DNA from: Pseudomonas anuradhapurensis
GTDB taxonomy: Bacteria; Pseudomonadota; Gammaproteobacteria; Pseudomonadales; Pseudomonadaceae
Direction: 5' to 3'
DNA: 64,000 bases
Assembly (NCBI RefSeq): GCF_014269225.2
Contig: NZ_CP077097.1
Span: forward strand, 1,494,001-1,558,000
Part shown: in pieces, positions 57,330 through 64,000 of the stretch
Numbering within the stretch: position 1 is the first letter of the stretch
Layout: the number at the start of each line of letters is the position of its first letter
Translations under genes and position numbers: made by a program
The notes under the pieces: model-generated
The model's database searches: none
What the model was told of the DNA's origin: nothing
What the model saw: the letters and a program-made list of their open reading frames with translations, nothing else

Positions 57330-57916
57330 AAAGAGTCATTGATTTCGCCGGGGCATTGATCGGCTTGGTCGTGTTGTCTCCGGTCATCCTGGTTGTAGCA
57401 TTACTGATCAAGCGCAGGCTCGGGGGGCCGGTATTGTTCCGCCAGGTCCGCCCGGGGCTAGATGGCAAACCATTCGAGATGATCAAATTCCGCACCATGC
57501 GCGATGCCTGCGACAGCAATGGCGTTCCATTGCCGGATTCTCAGCGCATGACGCCATTCGGCAGCTTTCTGCGCTCCAGCAGTCTGGATGAACTGCCCGA
57601 GCTGTGGAACGTGCTCAAAGGTGAGATGAGTCTTGTTGGGCCCAGACCATTGTTGATGGAATATCTGCCACTCTATAACGAGAGGCAATACCTGCGTCAT
57701 AAAGTTCGACCGGGGGTAACTGGCTGGGCTCAAATCAATGGGCGAAATACGTTGGGCTGGCCAGAAAAGTTTGAGCTGGACGTTTGGTATGTCGAGAATC
57801 GTTCGATTTGGCTGGACATCAAGATTATCGCTTTGACCATCAAGAAAGTTATAAAAAAAGACGGTATTAGCGCCAGCGGCGAGGCTACCATGTCGAAATT
57901 CACGGGCAACGAGTGA
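57326..57916 (+). CDS. Small (PglC-type) phosphoglycosyl transferase
   Basis: A 196-residue monotopic bacterial sugar transferase. An N-terminal hydrophobic re-entrant helix ([20 protein letters not shown]) is followed by [32 protein letters not shown] with the catalytic Asp-Glu pair, then GPRPLL and [14 protein letters not shown]. It would start O-unit synthesis by moving a phospho-sugar, probably N,N'-diacetylbacillosamine-like, onto undecaprenyl phosphate. It replaces the large polytopic WbpL used in the O5 cluster. It is followed by PglD-like acetyltransferase with a TGATG overlap. Confidence 0.87.
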   Translation: MKRVIDFAGALIGLVVLSPVILVVALLIKRRLGGPVLFRQVRPGLDGKPFEMIKFRTMRDACDSNGVPLPDSQRMTPFGSFLRSSSLDELPELWNVLKGEMSLVGPRPLLMEYLPLYNERQYLRHKVRPGVTGWAQINGRNTLGWPEKFELDVWYVENRSIWLDIKIIALTIKKVIKKDGISASGEATMSKFTGNE

Positions 57917-58545
57917 TGAAAAGACTTGCCATCCTGGGTGCCAGTGGGCACGGAAAGGTAGTTGCGGATACGGCGGAGGTATGCGGCTGGACAGAGGTCT
58001 TGTTCTTCGACGACGTATGGCCTTCTCTCACCTCCAATGGCGTATGGGATGTAGTCGGCACAGGGCAAGATCTTTTTGAGAACGCTCACGAGTTTGACGG
58101 AGTCGTGGTTGCCATCGGCAATAACGCTATTCGCCAGGCGAAGCTCACAGCTTTGGTCCAACACGGGGCTACACTGGCTACCCTTATCCATCCGCAGGCT
58201 TACGTCAGCCTCCATGCCAATGTTGGGGCTGGAAGCGTAGTGTTCGCCGGAGCGGTCCTGAATGCTGGCGCGTCCGTGGGGGTAGGGGGTATTTTGAATA
58301 CGGGTTGCAGCGTTGATCACGACTGCTTCCTTGCTGATGCTGTCCATATCAGCCCGGGCGCCCGGCTTGCAGGTGGCGTGACGATAGGTCAGTGCTCATG
58401 GGTGGGCATCGGCGCCTGCGTTAAGCAACTGATCAGCATCGGTGCAAATGTGGTTGTAGGCGCTGGTGCTGCAGTCGTATCCGATGTTGGGGAGGGGATG
58501 ACGGTGGTCGGTGTACCTGCCCGGCCGCAGAATAATTCCACGTAA
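57916..58545 (+). CDS. PglD-type sugar O/N-acetyltransferase
   Basis: A 209-residue protein with an N-terminal Rossmann-like nucleotide-sugar domain (LAILGASGHGKVVADTAEVC) and a C-terminal left-handed beta-helix (hexapeptides such as VGVGGILNTGCSVDHDCFLA, with the catalytic-type His). This is the PglD/NeuD family, which acetylates the 4-amino group of UDP-4-amino-6-deoxy sugars. Together with the next gene and WbpM it completes a UDP-diNAc-bacillosamine-like route. A hairpin follows. Confidence 0.87.
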   Translation: MKRLAILGASGHGKVVADTAEVCGWTEVLFFDDVWPSLTSNGVWDVVGTGQDLFENAHEFDGVVVAIGNNAIRQAKLTALVQHGATLATLIHPQAYVSLHANVGAGSVVFAGAVLNAGASVGVGGILNTGCSVDHDCFLADAVHISPGARLAGGVTIGQCSWVGIGACVKQLISIGANVVVGAGAAVVSDVGEGMTVVGVPARPQNNST

Positions 58546-58554
58546 TCAATAATG

Positions 58555-58579
58555 CGGCTGTAGACTGTGTGTACAGCCG
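58555..58579 (+). terminator. Hairpin after the PglD-type gene
   Basis: An 8-bp stem CGGCTGTA/TACAGCCG with a 9-base loop, followed by TTT. Possibly partial termination before the aminotransferase gene 40 bases later. Confidence 0.5.
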
Positions 58580-58618
58580 TTTGCATGCTTGCCAGCTTAA
58601 TGAATCAGGATTAATTCA

Positions 58619-59797
58619 ATGCTGAACACCCCCTTTTCCCCATGGCCATCGTTCTCTGAAGAAGAAGCAAACTGCGCGCGTGATGTCATTTTGTCCAATA
58701 AGGTCAATTATTGGACAGGACAGGAATGTCGTCAGTTTGAACGTGAATTCGCTGCCTGGACTGAAACTAATTTTGCCGTCGCTGTTGCCAACGGCACAGT
58801 GGCGCTGGACCTCGCTCTGTTGGCCCTGGGGATCGGGACCGGTGACGAGGTTATCGTGACCTCTCGTACCTTCCTTGCCTCGGTATCCAGCATTATCAAT
58901 GCTGGTGCTGTTCCGGTCTTTGCCGACGTAAACGCCGACTCCCAGAATATCGATGTATCTACGATCAGCGCGGTACTGTCCCCCCGCACCAAGGCCATTA
59001 TCTGCGTACACCTAGCGGGTTGGCCATGTGACATGGACCCGATCATGGCTCTCGCGGCTGAGCATGGTATCCGTGTGATAGAAGATTGCGCACAGGCGCA
59101 TGGCGCACGTTACAAAGGCCAACCCGTTGGGTCCATTGGCGATATCGGCGCTTGGTCGTTTTGTCAGGACAAGATCATGACCACTGGCGGTGAGGGCGGC
59201 ATGGTCACCACGAATGATCGCGAGCTATGGTCGAAAATGTGGTCGTTCAAGGATCATGGTAAAAGCTGGGATGCCGTTTATGAGCGTGAGCATGCTCCTG
59301 GTTTCCGATGGCTGCATGAGAGTTTCGGTACCAATTGGCGGATGCTTGAAGTACAAGGCGGTATCGGCAGGATTCAGTTGAGGCGCATGCCTCAGTGGCA
59401 TCAGTCGCGAGTGGAAAATGCTCATCGCATTTGGGATTGCGCCAAGGGCCTACCGGGGTTGCGGGTTCCTGAAATTCCGTCCGACTGCATCCACGCGGCC
59501 TATAAGTGCTATGTCTTTGTGGAGCCCGATCAGCTCGCCGAGGGTTGGAGCCGTGATCGCATTCTGAACGAAATAAATTCGTTGGGTGTGCCGTGTTTCT
59601 CAGGGTCATGCTCAGAGGTTTATCTGGAAAAAGCTTTCGATGACACTGGCTGGCGACCGCAGCAACGCTTGCCTGTGGCCCGTCAATTGGGCGAAACCAG
59701 CCTCATGTTCCTGGTCCATCCCACCTTGACGGAGGCAGAGATCGAAAAGAGTTGCGATGTCTTGATCACGGTCATGCAAAACGCTGCTCGCCGATGA
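58619..59797 (+). CDS. PglE-type DegT/DnrJ aminotransferase
   Basis: A 392-residue PLP aminotransferase beginning MLNTPFSPWPSFSEEEANCA. It carries VANGTVALDLALLALGIGTG, VIEDCAQAHGARYKGQPVGS and the PLP lysine in WSFCQDKIMTTGGEGGM. It is predicted to aminate C4 of the UDP-4-keto-6-deoxy sugar made by WbpM. It differs from WbpE, so two aminotransferases serve two sugars. It precedes wbpM by 158 bases. Confidence 0.86.
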   Translation: MLNTPFSPWPSFSEEEANCARDVILSNKVNYWTGQECRQFEREFAAWTETNFAVAVANGTVALDLALLALGIGTGDEVIVTSRTFLASVSSIINAGAVPVFADVNADSQNIDVSTISAVLSPRTKAIICVHLAGWPCDMDPIMALAAEHGIRVIEDCAQAHGARYKGQPVGSIGDIGAWSFCQDKIMTTGGEGGMVTTNDRELWSKMWSFKDHGKSWDAVYEREHAPGFRWLHESFGTNWRMLEVQGGIGRIQLRRMPQWHQSRVENAHRIWDCAKGLPGLRVPEIPSDCIHAAYKCYVFVEPDQLAEGWSRDRILNEINSLGVPCFSGSCSEVYLEKAFDDTGWRPQQRLPVARQLGETSLMFLVHPTLTEAEIEKSCDVLITVMQNAARR

Positions 59798-59955
59798 AAT
59801 CTTGGGGCTTCCACCTAAAGTCTTTACGCGGAACAGGTGGCGCCCTTATTGTGATTTTTTGTTTTTGGTCGGATCACCCGCCAATGGCAAGAAGCTCTTA
59901 TGGAAAATGTGATAGGAAGGGATCTGGTTTGGTTCGGAATCAGGAGAGTAAGCGG

Positions 59956-61953
59956 ATGACGGATAAGCTGCGTACGGGGATGCTGCTATTGCCCCGACGC
60001 TACAAACGCGCCCTTCAGGTCGTAACTGACGTAGTGTTGGTTTGGTTCGCCCTGTGGCTGGCGTTTCTGGTTCGTCTTGGAATAGATGAAATCTATCACC
60101 CGTTACGTTTGCACTACTGGTTATTCTTGGCTGCGCCAGTCATCGCTATTCCCATTTTCATCCGATTCGGTATGTACCGTGCGGTGATGCGCTATTTTGG
60201 CAATGACGCGCTAATTGCCATTGGCAAAGCGGTATCGCTATCCTCCTTGATTCTAGCGTTGGTTGTTTATTGGCACAGCAACCACACAGCAGTCGTTCCC
60301 CGCTCCATCGTTTTTAATTACTGGTGGCTAAGCCTGGTGTTGATCGGTGGTCTCCGCCTGATCATGCGGCAATATTTTCTGGGTGATTGGTTCGCTGCCA
60401 GACAGCATGTGCCGTTTACCAACCGTGACAATGGTTTGCCGAAAGTTGCGATCTACGGTGCAGGGGCTGCGGGGAATCAGTTAGTCGCGGCTTTGCGAAT
60501 TGGTCGTATGATGCGTCCAGTTGCTTTCATCGACGATGACGAGAGTGTTGCAGATCGAATTATTTCTGGCCTTCAGGTATTTCGTGGCAATGATATTCAG
60601 AAAATGATCGATGCGACAGGAGCCGAGGAAATCCTTTTGGCTATCCCGTCCGCGAGTCGGGCACGTCGTCGTGAAATATTAGGGTTGCTCGAAAATTTCC
60701 CCCTGCATGTACGCAGTGTTCCTGGCTTCATGGACTTGGCCAGTGGTCGGGTCAAAGTTGATGACATTCAGGAGGTCGATATCGCTGACTTGTTGGGACG
60801 CGATGCTGTACCGGCCCAAGAAGATTTGCTTGCTCACTGCGTGACAGGTCAGGTGGTCATGGTGACAGGAGCAGGGGGATCGATCGGCTCGGAGTTGTGC
60901 CGTCAAATTCTCATGCTCGAGCCTAAAGCTCTACTGCTGTTTGAGCATAGTGAATTCAACCTCTACAGTATCCACGGCGAGTTGGAGCAGCGCATCCGGC
61001 GTGAGTCACTTCCTGTGCGATTGGTGCCGTTTCTGGGATCGATTCGAAACCAAAAACACTTGGTCGATACCATGACAATGTGGGGTGTGAACACTGTTTA
61101 TCATGCAGCAGCCTACAAGCACGTTCCGTTGGTGGAGCACAACATCGCTGAAGGTGTTTTGAACAATGTGATTGGCACGTTGAATACGGCGCAGGCAGCG
61201 CTTCAGGCTAATGTGGCAAACTTTGTGCTGATTTCGACTGATAAAGCAGTTCGGCCAACTAACGTGATGGGAAGCACCAAACGTTTGGCTGAGCTCGTCT
61301 TGCAGGCTTTGAGCAAGGAGGTCGCACCCGTATTATTCGGTGATTCCGATAATGTTGCCAGAGTGAATAAAACGCGCTTCACGATGGTGCGCTTTGGCAA
61401 TGTCCTCGGCTCGTCGGGGTCTGTAATTCCTCTTTTTCATAAGCAGATCCAAGCTGGCGGTCCGTTAACGGTTACTCACCCTAAAATTACCCGTTACTTT
61501 ATGACTATTCCCGAAGCTGCCCAGCTGGTGATCCAGGCTGGGTCAATGGGGTTGGGCGGGGATGTATTCGTTTTGGATATGGGCGAACCTGTAAGAATTG
61601 CGGCGTTGGCAGAAAAAATGATCCATCTGTCGGGCTTGAGCGTAAGGTCCGAAAAGAATCCCCATGGTGACATCGCTATTGAATTTACCGGACTTCGGCC
61701 AGGGGAGAAGCTATATGAGGAGCTATTGATAGGCGATAACGTCTCTCCTACCCGGCACCCAATGATTCTGACTGCAAGCGAAGATTTTTTGGTATGGGAC
61801 GTGCTCAAGGATCGCCTGACGCTACTACTCAAGGCAGTTGAAATCGAAGATTTCACTGTGGTTCGTCAACTCCTAAGGGAGCTAGTGAGCGGTTACACAC
61901 CAGAGGGTGAGATTGTAGACTGGGTGTATCAACAACGTTTAAGAGATATCTGA
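59956..61953 (+). CDS. wbpM: UDP-GlcNAc 4,6-dehydratase WbpM
   Basis: A 665-residue protein, the P. aeruginosa WbpM length, from the ATG with CAGGAGAGTAAGCGG upstream. Four N-terminal membrane helices (VVTDVVLVWFALWLAFLVRL etc.) and a Rossmann-like linker domain (VAIYGAGAAGNQLVAALRIG) precede the catalytic SDR domain: MVTGAGGSIGSELCRQIL and STDKAVRPTNVMGSTKRLAE. The usual catalytic Tyr is Met here (MxxxK), as known for WbpM. It makes UDP-4-keto-6-deoxy-GlcNAc. A terminator follows, ending the cluster. Confidence 0.94.
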   Translation: MTDKLRTGMLLLPRRYKRALQVVTDVVLVWFALWLAFLVRLGIDEIYHPLRLHYWLFLAAPVIAIPIFIRFGMYRAVMRYFGNDALIAIGKAVSLSSLILALVVYWHSNHTAVVPRSIVFNYWWLSLVLIGGLRLIMRQYFLGDWFAARQHVPFTNRDNGLPKVAIYGAGAAGNQLVAALRIGRMMRPVAFIDDDESVADRIISGLQVFRGNDIQKMIDATGAEEILLAIPSASRARRREILGLLENFPLHVRSVPGFMDLASGRVKVDDIQEVDIADLLGRDAVPAQEDLLAHCVTGQVVMVTGAGGSIGSELCRQILMLEPKALLLFEHSEFNLYSIHGELEQRIRRESLPVRLVPFLGSIRNQKHLVDTMTMWGVNTVYHAAAYKHVPLVEHNIAEGVLNNVIGTLNTAQAALQANVANFVLISTDKAVRPTNVMGSTKRLAELVLQALSKEVAPVLFGDSDNVARVNKTRFTMVRFGNVLGSSGSVIPLFHKQIQAGGPLTVTHPKITRYFMTIPEAAQLVIQAGSMGLGGDVFVLDMGEPVRIAALAEKMIHLSGLSVRSEKNPHGDIAIEFTGLRPGEKLYEELLIGDNVSPTRHPMILTASEDFLVWDVLKDRLTLLLKAVEIEDFTVVRQLLRELVSGYTPEGEIVDWVYQQRLRDI

Positions 61954-61966
61954 CTGTATTAGGACT

Positions 61967-61995
61967 AATCAGCATTTTTAAAATGCTGATTATTT
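61967..61995 (+). terminator. Terminator at the end of the O-antigen cluster
   Basis: An inverted repeat AATCAGCATTTT/AAAATGCTGATT (61967-61991) followed by ATTTTC, 14 bases past the wbpM stop. Confidence 0.75.
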
Positions 61996-62143
61996 TCTGC
62001 ATCTGTGCTAATCGATGCTAAATATGAAGAAGCGGGAACGCACCAAGGTATATTCGATGCTTATGGTGCGTGCCAATCCTTACCTTGTTTGCTCGCATCG
62101 TTTTTTTTGCAGTTGCTTTTCTTCGGACTTACATGCTGTCAAC

Positions 62144-62725
62144 TTACAGACTGGGGCTGTCAGTCGATGGCAAGACCTCGAGGTGGCCCACGTCTGCACC
62201 AAGCATCGAAGTCGAAAAAGTAACCGAATACTGGCCAAGATCACTAAGGTTTCGGCCAAAATCAACAGCTACCCCTTCAGAGTTCCACTTATAAACCTCA
62301 GCCTCATACGAAGCACCGGACTTTAACTTCACCCAATGAGTCCCGCTAGTCGCCGGCTGCCCAAGTTTATCTGTCAGCAGTTCTTTAACCAGATACAAAT
62401 TATTCGCATTACCTGTCAATACCAACTGACTAACAGTCCCACCATCCACCGTTGCAAACAGCTTATACCCCGGCGAAATCGGCAGATACGGCAACCCCCG
62501 CACTTCGAAGCGTCCCGCCTTCTCTGTAGCTACGCGGCAGGGCTCGGCAGGACGTACATCCCCCTCCACACACTCCGGCACCTCAGTCAAAAAGTCCCCC
62601 TGCAGGTCCACCCCGAGAAACGCACTCGGCGTCACCACCCGGTCAGCAAGCTGCGTGGACTGTGCCCAGACAGGCGCGGAAGCAAACAAGGCCGCAACAG
62701 CGACCGAGGGAAAAACAGAAGGCAT
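62144..62725 (-). CDS. Secreted protein of unknown function
   Basis: A 193-residue protein started at the ATG with AGGGAG five bases upstream. It has a signal peptide (MPSVFPSVAVAALFASAPVW, cleavage near VWA-Q) and a beta-rich mature part with two Cys (CVEGDVRPAEPC). I do not recognise the fold. Predicted periplasmic or secreted. It is the only minus-strand gene in the polysaccharide region, facing wbpM, with about 180 bases to rfbB. Confidence 0.65.
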   Translation of the reverse strand: MPSVFPSVAVAALFASAPVWAQSTQLADRVVTPSAFLGVDLQGDFLTEVPECVEGDVRPAEPCRVATEKAGRFEVRGLPYLPISPGYKLFATVDGGTVSQLVLTGNANNLYLVKELLTDKLGQPATSGTHWVKLKSGASYEAEVYKWNSEGVAVDFGRNLSDLGQYSVTFSTSMLGADVGHLEVLPSTDSPSL

Positions 62726-62905
62726 AGACACTCCCTGTGAGCCTAGATGGCTTTTCCTGAGAAGGGCTCGTATTTTGCCCCGCCGTCAACGCCCGAACAA
62801 CTGTCAAAAGCGTGAACGGTGTCTTACCGCAACACACTGCCAGCGTTCCCGTCTAGAATTGCGCCAACAACACCCATCGACACTCTGCGAGAAGCGTTCA
62901 ACCCT

Positions 62906-63976
62906 ATGACAATCCTGGTAACCGGCGGCGCTGGCTTCATCGGTGCGAATTTCGTGCTGGATTGGGTAAGCCAGTCAGGCGAAACCCTCGTCAACCTGGA
63001 CAAGCTGACCTACGCCGGCAATCTGCAGAGCCTGGCAAGCCTGCAAGGCAACCCGCAGCACGTTTTCGTGCAGGGGGATATCGCTGATGGGGCGTTGGTA
63101 CAAAAGCTGTTGGCAGAACACCGCCCGCGCGCGGTGCTCAATTTCGCCGCCGAGTCTCACGTCGACCGTTCCATCCACGGGCCGCAGGCCTTCGTGGAAA
63201 CCAACGTGGTGGGTACCTTCCAGTTGCTCGAAGCCGTGCGCGGCTACTGGCAAGCACTAGATGCGCAGGAGAGGGCGGTGTTCCGCTTCCTGCATGTGTC
63301 TACCGATGAGGTCTACGGTTCGCTCAAGGCCGGTGAGCCTGCGTTTACCGAGGCCCATCAATACCAGCCAAACAGCCCTTATTCGGCCAGCAAGGCCGCC
63401 AGCGACCACATGGTGCGCGCCTACCATCACACCTATGGCCTGCCGGTACTGACCACCAATTGCTCCAACAACTATGGGCCGCTGCATTTCCCCGAAAAAC
63501 TCATCCCGCTGATGATCGTCAATGCGCTGGCTGGCAAACCACTGCCGGTGTACGGCGATGGCCAGCAGATTCGTGACTGGCTGTACGTCAAGGACCACTG
63601 CAGCGCCATCCGCCGGGTGCTGGAGGCGGGGCAGGTGGGTGAGGTGTACAACATTGGCGGCTGGAACGAGATGCCCAACCTGGGCATTGTCCAGCGCGTT
63701 TGTGCGCTGCTCGACGAGCTTCGCCCGCGGGCTGACGGTCAGCCCTATGCCAACCAGATCAGTTTCGTCACCGACCGCCCGGGCCACGACCGCCGTTATG
63801 CCATCGACGCACGCAAGATCGAGCGCGAGCTGGGTTGGAAGCCTGCCGAAACCTTTGAATCAGGTATCCGCAAGACAGTGGCCTGGTACCTAGCCAACCA
63901 GCAGTGGGTCGACGGCGTCATGAACGGTAGTTATCGCGACTGGGTTGCCCAGCAGTATGGGGTAGACCGCGTTTGA
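62906..63976 (+). CDS. rfbB: dTDP-glucose 4,6-dehydratase
   Basis: A 356-residue SDR enzyme starting [23 protein letters not shown]-binding [16 protein letters not shown] and catalytic YSASK ([19 protein letters not shown]) are present, along with [18 protein letters not shown]. It makes dTDP-4-keto-6-deoxyglucose, the second step of dTDP-L-rhamnose synthesis. The next gene begins within its stop codon. Confidence 0.95.
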   Translation: MTILVTGGAGFIGANFVLDWVSQSGETLVNLDKLTYAGNLQSLASLQGNPQHVFVQGDIADGALVQKLLAEHRPRAVLNFAAESHVDRSIHGPQAFVETNVVGTFQLLEAVRGYWQALDAQERAVFRFLHVSTDEVYGSLKAGEPAFTEAHQYQPNSPYSASKAASDHMVRAYHHTYGLPVLTTNCSNNYGPLHFPEKLIPLMIVNALAGKPLPVYGDGQQIRDWLYVKDHCSAIRRVLEAGQVGEVYNIGGWNEMPNLGIVQRVCALLDELRPRADGQPYANQISFVTDRPGHDRRYAIDARKIERELGWKPAETFESGIRKTVAWYLANQQWVDGVMNGSYRDWVAQQYGVDRV

Positions 63977-64000
63977 AGATCTTGCTGCTGGGGAAAAATG
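63973..64000 (+). CDS. rfbD: dTDP-4-dehydrorhamnose reductase, first codons only
   Basis: Nine codons from a TTG start that overlaps the rfbB stop read (M)KILLLGKN, the usual start of RfbD with its NADPH-binding strand. The rest lies outside the window. Confidence 0.65.

Noticed and set aside
62015..62326. 103-codon plus-strand frame after wbpM (comEA position in other pseudomonads)
   Set aside because: No signal peptide or helix-hairpin-helix motif; it overlaps the secreted minus-strand gene, which has better coding signs.

Overview
The window reads as a chromosome segment of a Pseudomonas putida-group bacterium. The core genes are GC-rich, the gene order mnmC, pap, rarD, fumC, bolA, trhO, ABC exporter, rbdA-type protein, yciK, mupP, ubiG, mtnA, gyrA, serC, pheA, tyrA-aroA, cmk, rpsA, ihfB is that of Pseudomonas, and many intergenic gaps hold the paired REP palindromes typical of P. 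putida.

Region 1 (about 1-9,500) is the end of a prophage plus accessory cargo. It opens inside a tail-fibre gene, followed by a tail-fibre-assembly-like gene and a lysis cassette: a muramidase-like protein, an Rz-type inner spanin and an Rz1-type lipoprotein nested in another frame. Cargo on the minus strand comes next. A two-gene Septu defence pair (PtuA ATPase, PtuB HNH nuclease) is followed by an SRAP/YedK-type protein divergent from two small genes across a consensus LexA box. Then come a HTH protein, a PrtN-family activator, two AlpA/HTH genes, and a three-gene minus-strand operon read as a MqsR toxin, MqsA antitoxin and SecB-like chaperone. No integrase was found here.

Region 2 (about 9,500-40,300) is conserved housekeeping: tRNA modification (mnmC, trhO), polyphosphate use (pap), TCA cycle (fumC), c-di-GMP turnover (rbdA type), ubiquinone (ubiG), cell-wall recycling (mupP), methionine salvage (mtnA), DNA gyrase A, the serine/aromatic amino acid run serC-pheA-tyrA/aroA feeding into cmk-rpsA, then ihfB, a LapA-like gene and a beta-CASP nuclease. 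REP pairs separate many of these genes up to about 33.1 kb and were not seen beyond it.

Region 3 (about 40,500-62,000) is an O-antigen cluster at the same place as in P. aeruginosa (after rpsA-ihfB). Two Wzz chain-length regulators precede wbpA-B-C-D-E, wzx, an AsnB-type amidotransferase, wzy, wbpH, wbpI, wbpJ, a small PglC-type phosphoglycosyl transferase, a PglD-type acetyltransferase, a PglE-type aminotransferase and wbpM. WbpA, B, E, D and I together would make UDP-ManNAc3NAcA. WbpM with the PglE- and PglD-type enzymes would make a UDP-di-N-acetyl-4-amino-6-deoxyhexose, which the PglC-type enzyme would load on undecaprenyl phosphate. The two GT4 enzymes would extend it, Wzx would flip it, and Wzy and Wzz would polymerise it. 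This resembles the P. aeruginosa O5 cluster with two modules exchanged. A secreted protein of unknown function and rfbB with the first codons of rfbD (dTDP-rhamnose) close the window.

Limits: everything rests on reading motifs, order and spacing; no searches were run.
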